Shown: piece by piece, positions 1 to 5,662 of the stretch
How positions within the stretch are numbered: position 1 is the stretch's first letter
How the letters are laid out: each line of letters opens with the position of its first letter
Assembly (NCBI RefSeq): GCF_001854865.1
Contig: NZ_MDDW01000006.1
Coordinates: forward strand, 105,370-111,394
Source of the DNA: Rhizobium sp. LCM 4573
GTDB lineage: Bacteria; Pseudomonadota; Alphaproteobacteria; Rhizobiales; Rhizobiaceae
Length of the DNA: 6,025 nt
Direction: 5' to 3'
Made by a program: the position numbers and the translations under genes
The notes under the pieces: model-generated
Database searches by the model: none
Told to the model about the DNA's origin: nothing
The model's input: the letters and a program-made list of their open reading frames with translations, nothing else

Positions 1-376
1 AATCCGATTTGTAGTAGAATTCGATGATCGAACGCGGCAGAACCATGCCTTCCTCGATGCCGAGGCGGGTCGACAGCGAGCCGGCTGCGACGTTGCGCAC
101 CACGATCTCGAGCGGGATCATCTCCACTTCCTTGATCAGCTGCTCGCGCATGTTCAGCCGGCGGATGAAGTGCGTCGGGATGCCGATCTTGTTCAGATGC
201 GTGAAGAGGTATTCCGAGATGCGGTTGTTCAGAACGCCCTTGCCGTCGATGACGTCGTGCTTCTTCTTGTTGAATGCGGTGGCGTCATCCTTGAAGAACT
301 GGATCAGCGTGCCCGGTTCCGGGCCTTCATAAAGGATCTTGGCCTTGCCTTCGTAGATACGGCGGCGACGGTTCAT
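1..376 (-). CDS. purC: SAICAR synthase PurC, N-terminal part (runs off left edge)
   Basis: Phosphoribosylaminoimidazole-succinocarboxamide synthase is a cytoplasmic enzyme of de novo purine synthesis. It joins CAIR and aspartate using ATP to give SAICAR, which is the substrate of PurB encoded at 3536-4837. The first 125 residues are visible; the family is about 250 residues long, so roughly the C-terminal half lies outside the window. The N-terminus [18 protein letters not shown] carries the nucleotide-binding beta-strand region typical of the family. A match to the first SAICAR synthase signature, [15 protein letters not shown], lies near residues 86-100, followed by the RLGIEEG segment. The ATG at 374-376 is chosen because the family starts exactly there; upstream there is only a weak purine-rich stretch (GAGACAAGAAATC) and no strong Shine-Dalgarno. 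In rhizobia this copy usually heads a purC-purS-purQ-purL run, but that lies beyond the edge and is inference. Identity is very secure. Confidence 0.97.
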   Translation of the reverse strand, partial: MNRRRRIYEGKAKILYEGPEPGTLIQFFKDDATAFNKKKHDVIDGKGVLNNRISEYLFTHLNKIGIPTHFIRRLNMREQLIKEVEMIPLEIVVRNVAAGSLSTRLGIEEGMVLPRSIIEFYYKSD

Positions 377-657
377 GATTTCTTGTCTCGTTGTTGGCGT
401 CGGTAATGCGGACGCAGTGGAAGATCGTTGAAGCGGTCCCTTATCGGAAAAGAACGCATTTCACAATGCAGACCTCTTAACCTTGTCGGAAGCGGCATTG
501 GGCCGGTGCCTTCACCATGAGCATTGGTCCTGAGATTACACGGATTCTCGAAACGTTGTTCCGCCGGCGCTGCCGTTGCGGAATAAAAACAGCGGCTATG
601 AACAAGAAAAATGGTGCTCGCCTGTTTTCCGGATGCCCTTGCCGAGCGCTCGGTCGG
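377..657. promoter_or_regulatory. intergenic region upstream of purC (promoter not resolved)
   Basis: This gap between the six-helix membrane gene and purC must carry the purC promoter if purC is not cotranscribed with that gene. I see no convincing sigma-70 hexamer pair. Visible structure on the plus strand: a near-repeat GCATTGGGCC at 495-504 and GCATTGGTCC at 521-530 (26 bases start to start), and an inverted repeat GCATT-N4-AATGC at 456-469. A GC-rich fold (GCCGA, 8-base loop, TCGGC) at 641-658 abuts the stop codon of the membrane gene but has no T-run after it, so I do not call it a terminator. No credible small gene is seen in either strand. Confidence 0.4.
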
Positions 658-1287
658 CTAGCGCCTCAAAGCGGCGTGGCCGACGAGGAACATATAGGCG
701 GAGAACAGGAAGATTCCATACAGTTTGAAACCCTCCTCGAGGAGCATCTGTCCCGGAAAATACGAGGGGTAGAGATCGAAGAGCAGGGACAGGCCAAAGG
801 AGGTGATGGCCGCACCAAGCACCAGCCAGGGCGTTTCGGTTCGCATAAGCCAGGCGTAATAGCAGCACACTGCCAGGAATATCGCATGCGGAAGCAGGAT
901 AAGCGGCTCGGCCAGGCCCGTGACGGAAATCGACTCGTGAAGCATGAAAAGGTCGTCGAGCCCCATCAATGTCGCGAAAATTCCTCCGGAGAAGAGTAGT
1001 CCGCTGAATTCTCCCCGCCGTTTCAAGCCCAGCGAGGCATAGGCCTGAAGCGCGACCGCGGCGCTCGCGATCCATAGGACGACGCCGAGATTGGAGATTA
1101 TGCCGAAATAACGTGGATGGTTGGCGATTGCATTTGGATCTCTCATCAGATCATGGTGGTCGATACCCCACCATGTGTCGGCAGCAACGACCAAAGCCGT
1201 TATGACAAGGATGATCATCGTGACGAGTGACACGACTTTGATATCCATACGGGAACCGCCAAGTGTGATCGATCTCGAATTATGCAT
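658..1287 (-). CDS. unrecognised six-helix integral membrane protein
   Basis: I do not recognise the family. The 209-residue product has about six hydrophobic segments, near residues 17-36, 62-84, 95-112, 125-147, 153-171 and 186-206, and almost no soluble domain, so it should sit in the inner membrane. Acidic and histidine residues cluster in or beside the helices: the LDDLFMLHE segment (D111, D112, H117, E118), H134 near the middle of helix 4, D171 at the end of helix 5, and LEEGFK (E184, E185, K188) entering helix 6. Buried charges of this kind suggest metal, proton or lipid-headgroup handling, but that is inference only. The start is ATG at 1285-1287 because AGGAGG lies six bases before it; an internal ATG for Met14 (1246-1248) has a poorer upstream site. 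Four lines I counted by hand (961-1020, 1081-1260) give 52% GC, against 65% for two purB lines, hinting at an accessory origin. It is divergent from the DUF1476 gene and points towards purC. Confidence 0.88.
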   Translation of the reverse strand: MHNSRSITLGGSRMDIKVVSLVTMIILVITALVVAADTWWGIDHHDLMRDPNAIANHPRYFGIISNLGVVLWIASAAVALQAYASLGLKRRGEFSGLLFSGGIFATLMGLDDLFMLHESISVTGLAEPLILLPHAIFLAVCCYYAWLMRTETPWLVLGAAITSFGLSLLFDLYPSYFPGQMLLEEGFKLYGIFLFSAYMFLVGHAALRR

Positions 1288-1293
1288 TTGAGC

Positions 1294-1299
1294 CCTCCT
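1294..1299 (-). promoter_or_regulatory. strong Shine-Dalgarno for the six-helix membrane gene
   Basis: The minus strand reads AGGAGG here, with six bases before the ATG at 1287-1285. It fixes the upstream Met rather than Met14 as the start and is a good sign that the gene is real and translated. Confidence 0.85.
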
Positions 1300-1382
1300 G
1301 ATCCCGGCTATTCCACGCTTCGAACTCCTCGGTCGAACGGGGACAGCAATCCCTGACGAGTTTTGCGACAGTTTTATGACAG

Positions 1383-1480
1383 TCCGGCGGCATCAACGCC
1401 GGAAGAGATGTGTCCGGCGGGCGGTATGGCGGCTTCATCGCCGGACATCGCCGCTCCGGTCGACAAAGCGCATTGCGCTT
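1383..1480. repeat. alternating inverted repeats in the DUF1476 upstream region
   Basis: The heptamer TCCGGCG occurs at 1383-1389 and 1413-1419, and its reverse complement CGCCGGA at 1397-1403 and 1439-1445. The second pair extends to a perfect nine-base arm, TGTCCGGCG (1411-1419) and CGCCGGACA (1439-1447), separated by 19 bases. A third small hairpin, AAGCGC-ATT-GCGCTT, lies at 1466-1480. If transcribed, either heptamer could pair with either complement, so alternative folds are possible. Function is unknown; some such repeats occur by chance in GC-rich spacers. Confidence 0.6.
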
Positions 1481-1531
1481 CGGTGCCGGTTTGATTATGG
1501 GTCAAGGCGACCAATCGTTTGGGAGATCCGC

Positions 1532-1846
1532 ATGGCCACGACGTTCAACGATCGCGAAAAAGGCTTCGAAAACAAGTTCGCACACGACCAGGAATTGAAG
1601 TTCAAGGCGCTAGCCCGCCGCAACAAGCTGGTCGGCCTCTGGGCCGCGGACCTTCTTGGCAAGAGCGATACTGAAGCTTATGCCAAGGAAGTCGTCGCCG
1701 CCGATTTCGAGGAAGCCGGCGAGGAAGACGTTTTCCGCAAGCTGCGCAAGGATTTCGATGCCGCGAGCGTTTCGATTTCGGACGAGGACATCCGTACGAA
1801 AATGTACCAGTTCCTCGCCGAGGCCGTGGCCCAGCTCGAACAGTAA
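1532..1846 (+). CDS. DUF1476 protein, zeta-type regulatory subunit of F1-ATPase
   Basis: The product is 104 residues, highly charged, mainly helical and without a signal or membrane segment. The N-terminus (FNDREKGFENKFAHDQEL) followed by ARRNKLVGLWAADLLG and the C-terminal SDEDIRTKMYQFL are hallmarks of DUF1476. In Paracoccus denitrificans the DUF1476 protein is the zeta subunit, which binds F1 and inhibits ATP hydrolysis through its N-terminal region, in a role like mitochondrial IF1. Inhibitory strength differs among alphaproteobacteria, so only the family, not the strength of the effect, can be claimed here. The ATG at 1532 is preceded by GGGAG at 1521-1525 with a six-base gap; the frame is open further upstream, but that part (arginine-rich) does not look like the family. 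It is monocistronic, with a hairpin terminator 18 bases after the stop. Family assignment is very secure; the functional transfer is likely. Confidence 0.95.
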   Translation: MATTFNDREKGFENKFAHDQELKFKALARRNKLVGLWAADLLGKSDTEAYAKEVVAADFEEAGEEDVFRKLRKDFDAASVSISDEDIRTKMYQFLAEAVAQLEQ

Positions 1847-1864
1847 ACCTCACATCACCCAATC

Positions 1865-1895
1865 AAAAAGCCGCGCTCATCGGGTGCGGCTTTTT
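1865..1895. terminator. Rho-independent terminator, probably bidirectional
   Basis: AAAAAGCCGC (1865-1874) pairs with GCGGCTTTTT (1886-1895), the stem extending by G-T and C-G pairs into a short loop. Read on the plus strand, the GC stem ends in five T, just after the DUF1476 stop at 1846. Read on the minus strand the same A-tract becomes a T-run, 41 bases beyond the stop of the serine hydrolase gene (1936). It therefore suits both convergent genes. Confidence 0.9.
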
Positions 1896-1935
1896 GCTGT
1901 TCTCTACTTTGCATCGCGGCGTCGTGCAGCTTCCG

Positions 1936-2490
1936 TCAGGGCTTCAGCTGGCTGAGGAATTGCGCGAAAACCATCGTACCTTCAGGCCAGGGGCCGTGGC
2001 CGCTTTCCGCGTTTATATGGCCCGTCTCACCCGCGTCGATTATGAGCGAACCCCAGGCGCTGGCGATATCGTCGGCATGCTCATAAGAGCCGAATGGATC
2101 GTTGCGGCTTGCGATCATCAATGACGGAAAGGGCAGAGGATCGCGCGGATAGGGGCCGAAGGTCATCAGATGCTTCGGCCGGATCTCGGGATTGTCGAGT
2201 TCCGGCGGGGCGACGAAAAAGGCGCCGGCAACCTTCTTGCGAAATTGCGGGATTGCGTGGACGGCAGAAGGTACGCCCAACGAATGGGCGACCAGCACCA
2301 CCGGCTTAACTGCGGCATTCACCTCTTCGGCGACGCGTGCCACCCAGTCTTCGCGCACCGGCTTCGACCATTCGGCCTGCTCCACACGGCGCGCCGTCGA
2401 AAGCTTCGCCTCCCAGCGCGTCTGCCAGTGTCCGGGCCCGGAATTGGTGTAACCCGGAATGATCAGGATTTCTGCTTCGGATACTTTCAT
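1936..2490 (-). CDS. RBBP9/YdeN-family alpha/beta serine hydrolase
   Basis: A 184-residue small alpha/beta hydrolase of the RBBP9/YdeN type (Pfam Ser_hydrolase). The N-terminal strand ILIIPGYTNSGPGHWQTRWE (residues 8-27) carries the family's GxxxSxxxHW pattern. The nucleophile is probably Ser70 in VAHSLG, the acid Asp131 in ASRNDPF, and the base His165 in AESGHGPWPEG, so the triad looks complete. No signal peptide or membrane segment is present, so it should be cytoplasmic. The natural substrate of these esterase-like proteins is generally unknown. The ATG at 2488-2490 is chosen because the first hydrolase strand starts a few residues later; the frame stays open to 2652, but the extra 54 residues are arginine-rich, overlap the divergent gene's leader and do not fit the family. 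No clear Shine-Dalgarno precedes this ATG. The gene is convergent with DUF1476 and divergent from DUF2189. Confidence 0.94.
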   Translation of the reverse strand: MKVSEAEILIIPGYTNSGPGHWQTRWEAKLSTARRVEQAEWSKPVREDWVARVAEEVNAAVKPVVLVAHSLGVPSAVHAIPQFRKKVAGAFFVAPPELDNPEIRPKHLMTFGPYPRDPLPFPSLMIASRNDPFGSYEHADDIASAWGSLIIDAGETGHINAESGHGPWPEGTMVFAQFLSQLKP

Positions 2491-2500
2491 GATGGCGCCG

Positions 2501-2529
2501 ATGTGAGATCGACACCTATTGAAGTCAAG
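2501..2529 (-). promoter_or_regulatory. possible promoter of the serine hydrolase gene
   Basis: On the minus strand CTTGAC (2529-2524) exactly matches the rhizobial -35 consensus. At a 17-base spacing lies TCACAT (2506-2501), a weak -10 that matches about half of the consensus. Transcription would start near 2494, a few bases before the ATG at 2490, implying an almost leaderless mRNA, which agrees with the absence of a ribosome binding site. Only the -35 half is convincing. Confidence 0.3.
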
Positions 2530-2576
2530 CAAAAAGGCGCCAGATTTCTCAAAATCCGCTAGGATCATCACATGCC

Positions 2577-2633
2577 GGCAGCCTGAGCGTCTCGGCAACC
2601 TGTCTTGCCGAGCCTTCTCCGCCGCCGGCTGCC
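2577..2633 (+). other. nested stem-loops in the DUF2189 leader
   Basis: CTCGGCAA (2591-2598) and TTGCCGAG (2605-2612) form a perfect eight-base stem with a six-base loop. An outer pair, GGCAGCC (2577-2583) and GGCTGCC (2627-2633), encloses it and ends right beside the ribosome binding site at 2634. No T-run follows the inner hairpin, so it is not a simple terminator. It could influence ribosome access or mRNA stability if transcription starts upstream; the transcription start is unknown. Confidence 0.5.
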
Positions 2634-2640
2634 AAGGAGG
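2634..2640 (+). promoter_or_regulatory. Shine-Dalgarno deciding the DUF2189 start
   Basis: AAGGAGG followed by ten bases and ATG at 2651. The spacing is slightly long; reading the site as GGAGGA shortens it. It supports the start at 2651 over an in-frame ATG at 2519, whose extra residues overlap the divergent promoter region. Confidence 0.75.
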
Positions 2641-2650
2641 AGACGGTGTC

Positions 2651-3472
2651 ATGACGGCATTTCATGTCATGGCCGGCGCGGACAACAGTTTCGTGCGCCC
2701 GGCTGTTCGCAGGATAGGCATAGGCGACATCATGGACGCCCTGCGGCTTGGATGGGACGATTTCCGGGAAAAGCCTTCGCACTATGTTTTCCTGTGCCTG
2801 ATGTATCCGATTGCCGGCGTGGTGCTCACGCTGTGGAGTTCCGGAGCCAATCTCTTGCCCCTGATCTATCCGTTGATGTCGGGCTTCGCCCTGCTGGGGC
2901 CGATCGCGGCCATCGGCCTCTATGAGATCAGCCGCCGCCGGGAGCGCGGCATGGACACTTCCTGGCGCCACGCGCTGGATGTGCAGAGATCACCGGCGCT
3001 GCCGTCGATCGTCGCGGTAGCGCTCCTGCTGCTTGCCCTGTTCGTTGTCTGGCTTCTCACGGCTCAGGCTATCTATACCGCCTATTTCGGCGAGGCCGTA
3101 CCCGCCTCCGTCTCATCCTTCCTGTCGCAGGTGCTGACGACGCCCGAGGGAAGGGGAGTGATCCTCTGGGGCAATCTTGCCGGTTTCCTCTTTGCGGTCG
3201 TGGTGCTCGCAACGACCGTCGTCGCATTCCCGCTGCTGCTCGATCGGGATGTGGGTGCCGCAGCCGCCGTCGATGCGAGCGTGCGCGCCACGCTCGCCAA
3301 TCCGGTGCCGGTAGCGTTCTGGGGCCTTATCGTTGCGGTGCTGCTGGCAATCGGCACCATTCCAATCTTCGCCGGGCTTGCTGTCATCATGCCGATCCTC
3401 GGCCATGCGACCTGGCACCTGTATCGCAAGATCATCGTGCCCGCCGAGGGCGAAATGCGCCAGCCAAGCTGA
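2651..3472 (+). CDS. DUF2189 multi-pass membrane protein
   Basis: A 273-residue integral membrane protein of the DUF2189 family, function unknown. After a short soluble N-terminus comes the family's characteristic opening, RRIGIGDIMDALRLGWDDF (residues 20-38), then hydrophobic segments near 44-62, 72-92, 117-138, 170-197 and 221-250. Other conserved-looking stretches are GFALLGPIAAIGLYEISRR (78-96), VAFPLLLDRD (191-200) and ILGHATWHLYRK at the end of the last helix (249-260). There is no catalytic motif I can name and no signal peptide separate from the helices. The start at 2651 is fixed by AAGGAGG upstream; the frame is open to 2519, but those residues are not family-like. It appears monocistronic, is divergent from the serine hydrolase and converges on purB, with the intervening hairpin at 3484-3512 in between. 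Family identity is confident; role not known. Confidence 0.92.
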   Translation: MTAFHVMAGADNSFVRPAVRRIGIGDIMDALRLGWDDFREKPSHYVFLCLMYPIAGVVLTLWSSGANLLPLIYPLMSGFALLGPIAAIGLYEISRRRERGMDTSWRHALDVQRSPALPSIVAVALLLLALFVVWLLTAQAIYTAYFGEAVPASVSSFLSQVLTTPEGRGVILWGNLAGFLFAVVVLATTVVAFPLLLDRDVGAAAAVDASVRATLANPVPVAFWGLIVAVLLAIGTIPIFAGLAVIMPILGHATWHLYRKIIVPAEGEMRQPS

Positions 3473-3483
3473 CGCCTGGAAAC

Positions 3484-3512
3484 AAAAATGCCGCCGGCAT
3501 GACCCGGCGGCA
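3484..3512 (-). terminator. Rho-independent terminator of purB
   Basis: On the minus strand, TGCCGCCGG (3512-3504) pairs with CCGGCGGCA (3497-3489) across a six-base loop, and is followed directly by TTTTT (3488-3484). It begins 23 bases after the purB stop. On the plus strand the same hairpin follows the DUF2189 stop by 16 bases but is trailed only by GGCAATTT, so termination in that direction would be weaker. Confidence 0.92.
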
Positions 3513-3535
3513 GGCAATTTCAGCGGTTATGGCGT

Positions 3536-4837
3536 TCAGCCGAAGACCCGCTTGAAAATCGTATCGACATGCTTGGTGTGGTAGCCGAGGTCGAACTTCT
3601 CGCGGATTTCCTCTTCGGAAAGCGCCGCGCGGACCTCCTGGTCGGCCAGAAGCTCTTCCAGGAAGTCCTTGCCCTGTTCCCATACCTTCATGGCGTTGCG
3701 CTGGACGAGGCGATAGGCATCCTCGCGTGAAACGCCTGCCTGGGTAAGCGCGAGAAGTACACGCTGCGAATGAACAAGCCCGCGGAACTTGTTCATATTG
3801 TTCATCATATTCTCCGGATAGACCAGCAGCTTGTCGATCACGCTCGTCAAGCGCGCGAGCGCGAAGTCGAGTGTTACGGTGGCATCCGGTCCGATCATGC
3901 GCTCGACCGAGGAGTGGGAAATGTCCCGCTCGTGCCAGAGCGCGACATTCTCCATAGCCGGCATGGCATAGGAACGGACCATCCGGGCAAGGCCGGTAAG
4001 GTTTTCAGTGAGAACCGGATTGCGCTTGTGCGGCATGGCCGACGAGCCCTTCTGGCCCGGCGAAAAATATTCCTCGGCTTCCAGGACTTCAGTGCGCTGC
4101 AGATGGCGGATTTCAGTCGCCAGCCGCTCGATCGAGGAAGCAATGACCCCAAGGGTCGCGAAATACATGGCATGGCGGTCGCGCGGGATGACCTGCGTCG
4201 AAACGGGCTCCGACTTGAGCCCCATGGCCGCTGCGACATGCTCCTCGACGCGGGGATCGATATTGGCGAAGGTGCCGACCGCACCGGAAATCGCGCAGGT
4301 GGCGATCTCTTCCCTCGCGGCCAGGAGACGGGTCTTGTTGCGGTCGAATTCCGCATAGGCCTGGGCGAGCTTGACGCCGAACGTCGTCGGCTCCGCATGG
4401 ATGCCGTGGCTGCGGCCGATGGTGACGGTGTCCTTGTGCTCGAGGGCGCGGCGCTTCAAAGCCTCCAGAAGCTTGTTCATGTCGGCCAATAGAAGATCCG
4501 TGGCACGCACGAGCTGCACGTTGAAACAGGTGTCCAGCACGTCGGACGAGGTCATGCCCTGATGCACGAAACGGCTATCGGGACCGACGAATTCGGCGAG
4601 ATGGGTGAGGAAGGCGATGACGTCGTGCTTGGTGACCGCTTCGATCTCGTCGATGCGGGCGACGTCGAATTCGGCCTTGCCGCCCTTTTCCCAGATGGTC
4701 TCGGCAGCCGATTTCGGGATCACGCCGATCGCTGCGAGCGCATCGCAGGCATGCGCCTCGATCTCGAACCAGATGCGGAATTTTGTTTCGGGGGACCAGA
4801 TGGCGACCATCTCGGGCCGCGAATAACGGGGGATCAT
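3536..4837 (-). CDS. purB: adenylosuccinate lyase PurB
   Basis: A 433-residue cytoplasmic enzyme of the fumarase/aspartase superfamily, normally a homotetramer. It removes fumarate twice in purine synthesis: SAICAR to AICAR, and adenylosuccinate to AMP. The N-terminus MIPRYSRPEMVAIWSPETKF is typical of alphaproteobacterial PurB. Key motifs in order: KHDVIAF with His71 (about 70-76), the TSSD motif at 96-99, GRSHGIHAEPTTF with the probable general-acid His144 (141-153), and the mobile signature loop GSSAMPHKRNP (264-274) holding the catalytic serine (Ser265/Ser266). Length and motifs indicate an intact enzyme. The ATG at 4835-4837 is chosen because the protein family begins there and AGGAAG lies nine bases upstream; an in-frame ATG at 4897 would add 20 lysine/arginine-rich residues overlapping the likely promoter. 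It is the last gene of a minus-strand block after rpe and the DUF2259 gene, 87 bases downstream of the latter, and ends at a strong terminator. Confidence 0.98.
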   Translation of the reverse strand: MIPRYSRPEMVAIWSPETKFRIWFEIEAHACDALAAIGVIPKSAAETIWEKGGKAEFDVARIDEIEAVTKHDVIAFLTHLAEFVGPDSRFVHQGMTSSDVLDTCFNVQLVRATDLLLADMNKLLEALKRRALEHKDTVTIGRSHGIHAEPTTFGVKLAQAYAEFDRNKTRLLAAREEIATCAISGAVGTFANIDPRVEEHVAAAMGLKSEPVSTQVIPRDRHAMYFATLGVIASSIERLATEIRHLQRTEVLEAEEYFSPGQKGSSAMPHKRNPVLTENLTGLARMVRSYAMPAMENVALWHERDISHSSVERMIGPDATVTLDFALARLTSVIDKLLVYPENMMNNMNKFRGLVHSQRVLLALTQAGVSREDAYRLVQRNAMKVWEQGKDFLEELLADQEVRAALSEEEIREKFDLGYHTKHVDTIFKRVFG

Positions 4838-4868
4838 GGGCTTTGTCTTCCTACGCTTCGTCGGGGCC

Positions 4869-4897
4869 GCTGTAGCAAGAAGCCGGTCAAAGCTCAA
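4869..4897 (-). promoter_or_regulatory. possible purB promoter
   Basis: In the 87-base gap before purB the minus strand shows TTGAGC (4897-4892), a 17-base spacer and TACAGC (4874-4869). Both hexamers are partial matches, but the spacing is ideal, and the predicted start near 4862 would leave a leader of about 25 bases carrying the AGGAAG ribosome site. This would let purB be expressed apart from rpe and the DUF2259 gene. Confidence 0.4.
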
Positions 4898-4924
4898 TGT
4901 TCAGTACGGCGGATATGGCGGAAA

Positions 4925-5662
4925 CTATGGCGCGGCCTTGACCGGGACGGCGATCCAGCGTCCGTCGGAGCCCTCGAAACCGAGGCTGAGGACCATGACG
5001 AGCGCGACCTTGAAGGGCGAGCGATCCGTTGCCGCGCCGCCCATGACCCCAGCCAGACGATAACCCGTCGCACAGCCGCGGGAAGCCGGAACCCTCTGGT
5101 CTTCATGGATCAGCAGGTCGGCGGGCTTACCGTCTTCCTCGGTGATCCGCAGCCGAAAGCCCGCCATTTTCTCCACCATGCCGGAGCAGCGATCGTCTGG
5201 CGCTTGCGGAATTTCCTCCAGCGTCAGCGTATCCGGCTCGCCGACAGGCGGAATGACGGCGTAGTCGCGGTAACGGAGCCGGTGAGGATTTGTATCGATC
5301 TCGGTAATCGGATTGAACGCGAGGATTTCCCCGGGATGATCGGCAAGCCCGTGATTGGCGACGAGCCCCTCCGCCTTGTCGCGAGCCTGGCGACGTGCCT
5401 CGGCAAGGGTGGCTTTCTCGTCATCCAGGCGAACTCGGTAGGGAGTGCCCGGCAGATAATTGTCCTTCTCCAGGTCCAGAACATAGATGTTCGAATAGGG
5501 AAAGCCCGATCCGTCCTGGATTCCGAACTCCTCGAAGGCAAAGACTTTTCCATCGGCAGAGAAGCCAATCGGTTGAAAGCTGGCGATATCGGCAGCCGGC
5601 GCGGAGCCGGCGATGAGTGCCGCCGTGATGGCAATAACCGATGATCGCAGTGCCGAAATCAT
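4925..5662 (-). CDS. secreted DUF2259 protein
   Basis: A 245-residue predicted periplasmic protein of the DUF2259 family, function unknown. A signal peptide covers about residues 1-24: basic Arg6, hydrophobic core VIAITAALIAG, and an APAA cleavage region. The mature N-terminus contains the family's FSADGKVFAFEEFGIQDGSG segment (34-53) followed by FPYSNIYVLDLEKDNYLPG, resembling a beta-strand repeat in which a protein 'reads out' state, as in WD/TolB-like folds; that fold comparison is my inference. Two cysteines only, Cys159 and Cys197, could form a disulphide after export. The ATG at 5660-5662 overlaps the rpe stop as ATGA, and AAGGG lies six bases upstream inside rpe, so translation is probably coupled to rpe. 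The predicted signal peptide begins right at this ATG, which supports the start. Confidence 0.9.
   Translation of the reverse strand: MISALRSSVIAITAALIAGSAPAADIASFQPIGFSADGKVFAFEEFGIQDGSGFPYSNIYVLDLEKDNYLPGTPYRVRLDDEKATLAEARRQARDKAEGLVANHGLADHPGEILAFNPITEIDTNPHRLRYRDYAVIPPVGEPDTLTLEEIPQAPDDRCSGMVEKMAGFRLRITEEDGKPADLLIHEDQRVPASRGCATGYRLAGVMGGAATDRSPFKVALVMVLSLGFEGSDGRWIAVPVKAAP

Noticed and set aside
641..658. GC-rich fold considered as terminator of the six-helix gene
   Set aside because: It overlaps the stop codon, competing pairings are short, and no T-run follows on the minus strand; the nearest T-run is about 30 bases further on.
517..999. Plus-strand open frame of 160 codons opposite the six-helix membrane gene
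   Set aside because: A hydrophilic product opposite a strongly hydrophobic, well-initiated membrane protein is the expected antisense pattern; no ribosome site or family.
1376..1531. Upstream in-frame extension of the DUF1476 gene
   Set aside because: Arginine-rich, absent from the family, and it would run through the hairpin-rich spacer; the ATG at 1532 has a good GGGAG site.
2491..2652. 54-residue N-terminal extension of the serine hydrolase
   Set aside because: It would overlap the divergent gene's leader and start codon, and the family begins immediately after the ATG at 2490.
3770..4492. Plus-strand open frame of 240 codons inside purB
   Set aside because: Fully antisense to conserved PurB active-site regions; a shadow of GC-rich third codon positions.
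4838..4897. 20-residue N-terminal extension of PurB
   Set aside because: Lys/Arg-rich and outside the family; overlaps a likely promoter, while the ATG at 4837 is preceded by AGGAAG.
4562..5644. Long plus-strand open frame of 360 codons across the rpe-distal region
   Set aside because: It lies antisense to the DUF2259 gene and the start of purB, both of which have clear families and ribosome sites. Its product has no recognisable motif and has the Arg/Asp/Gly-rich composition of a reverse-complement reading of GC-rich coding DNA.
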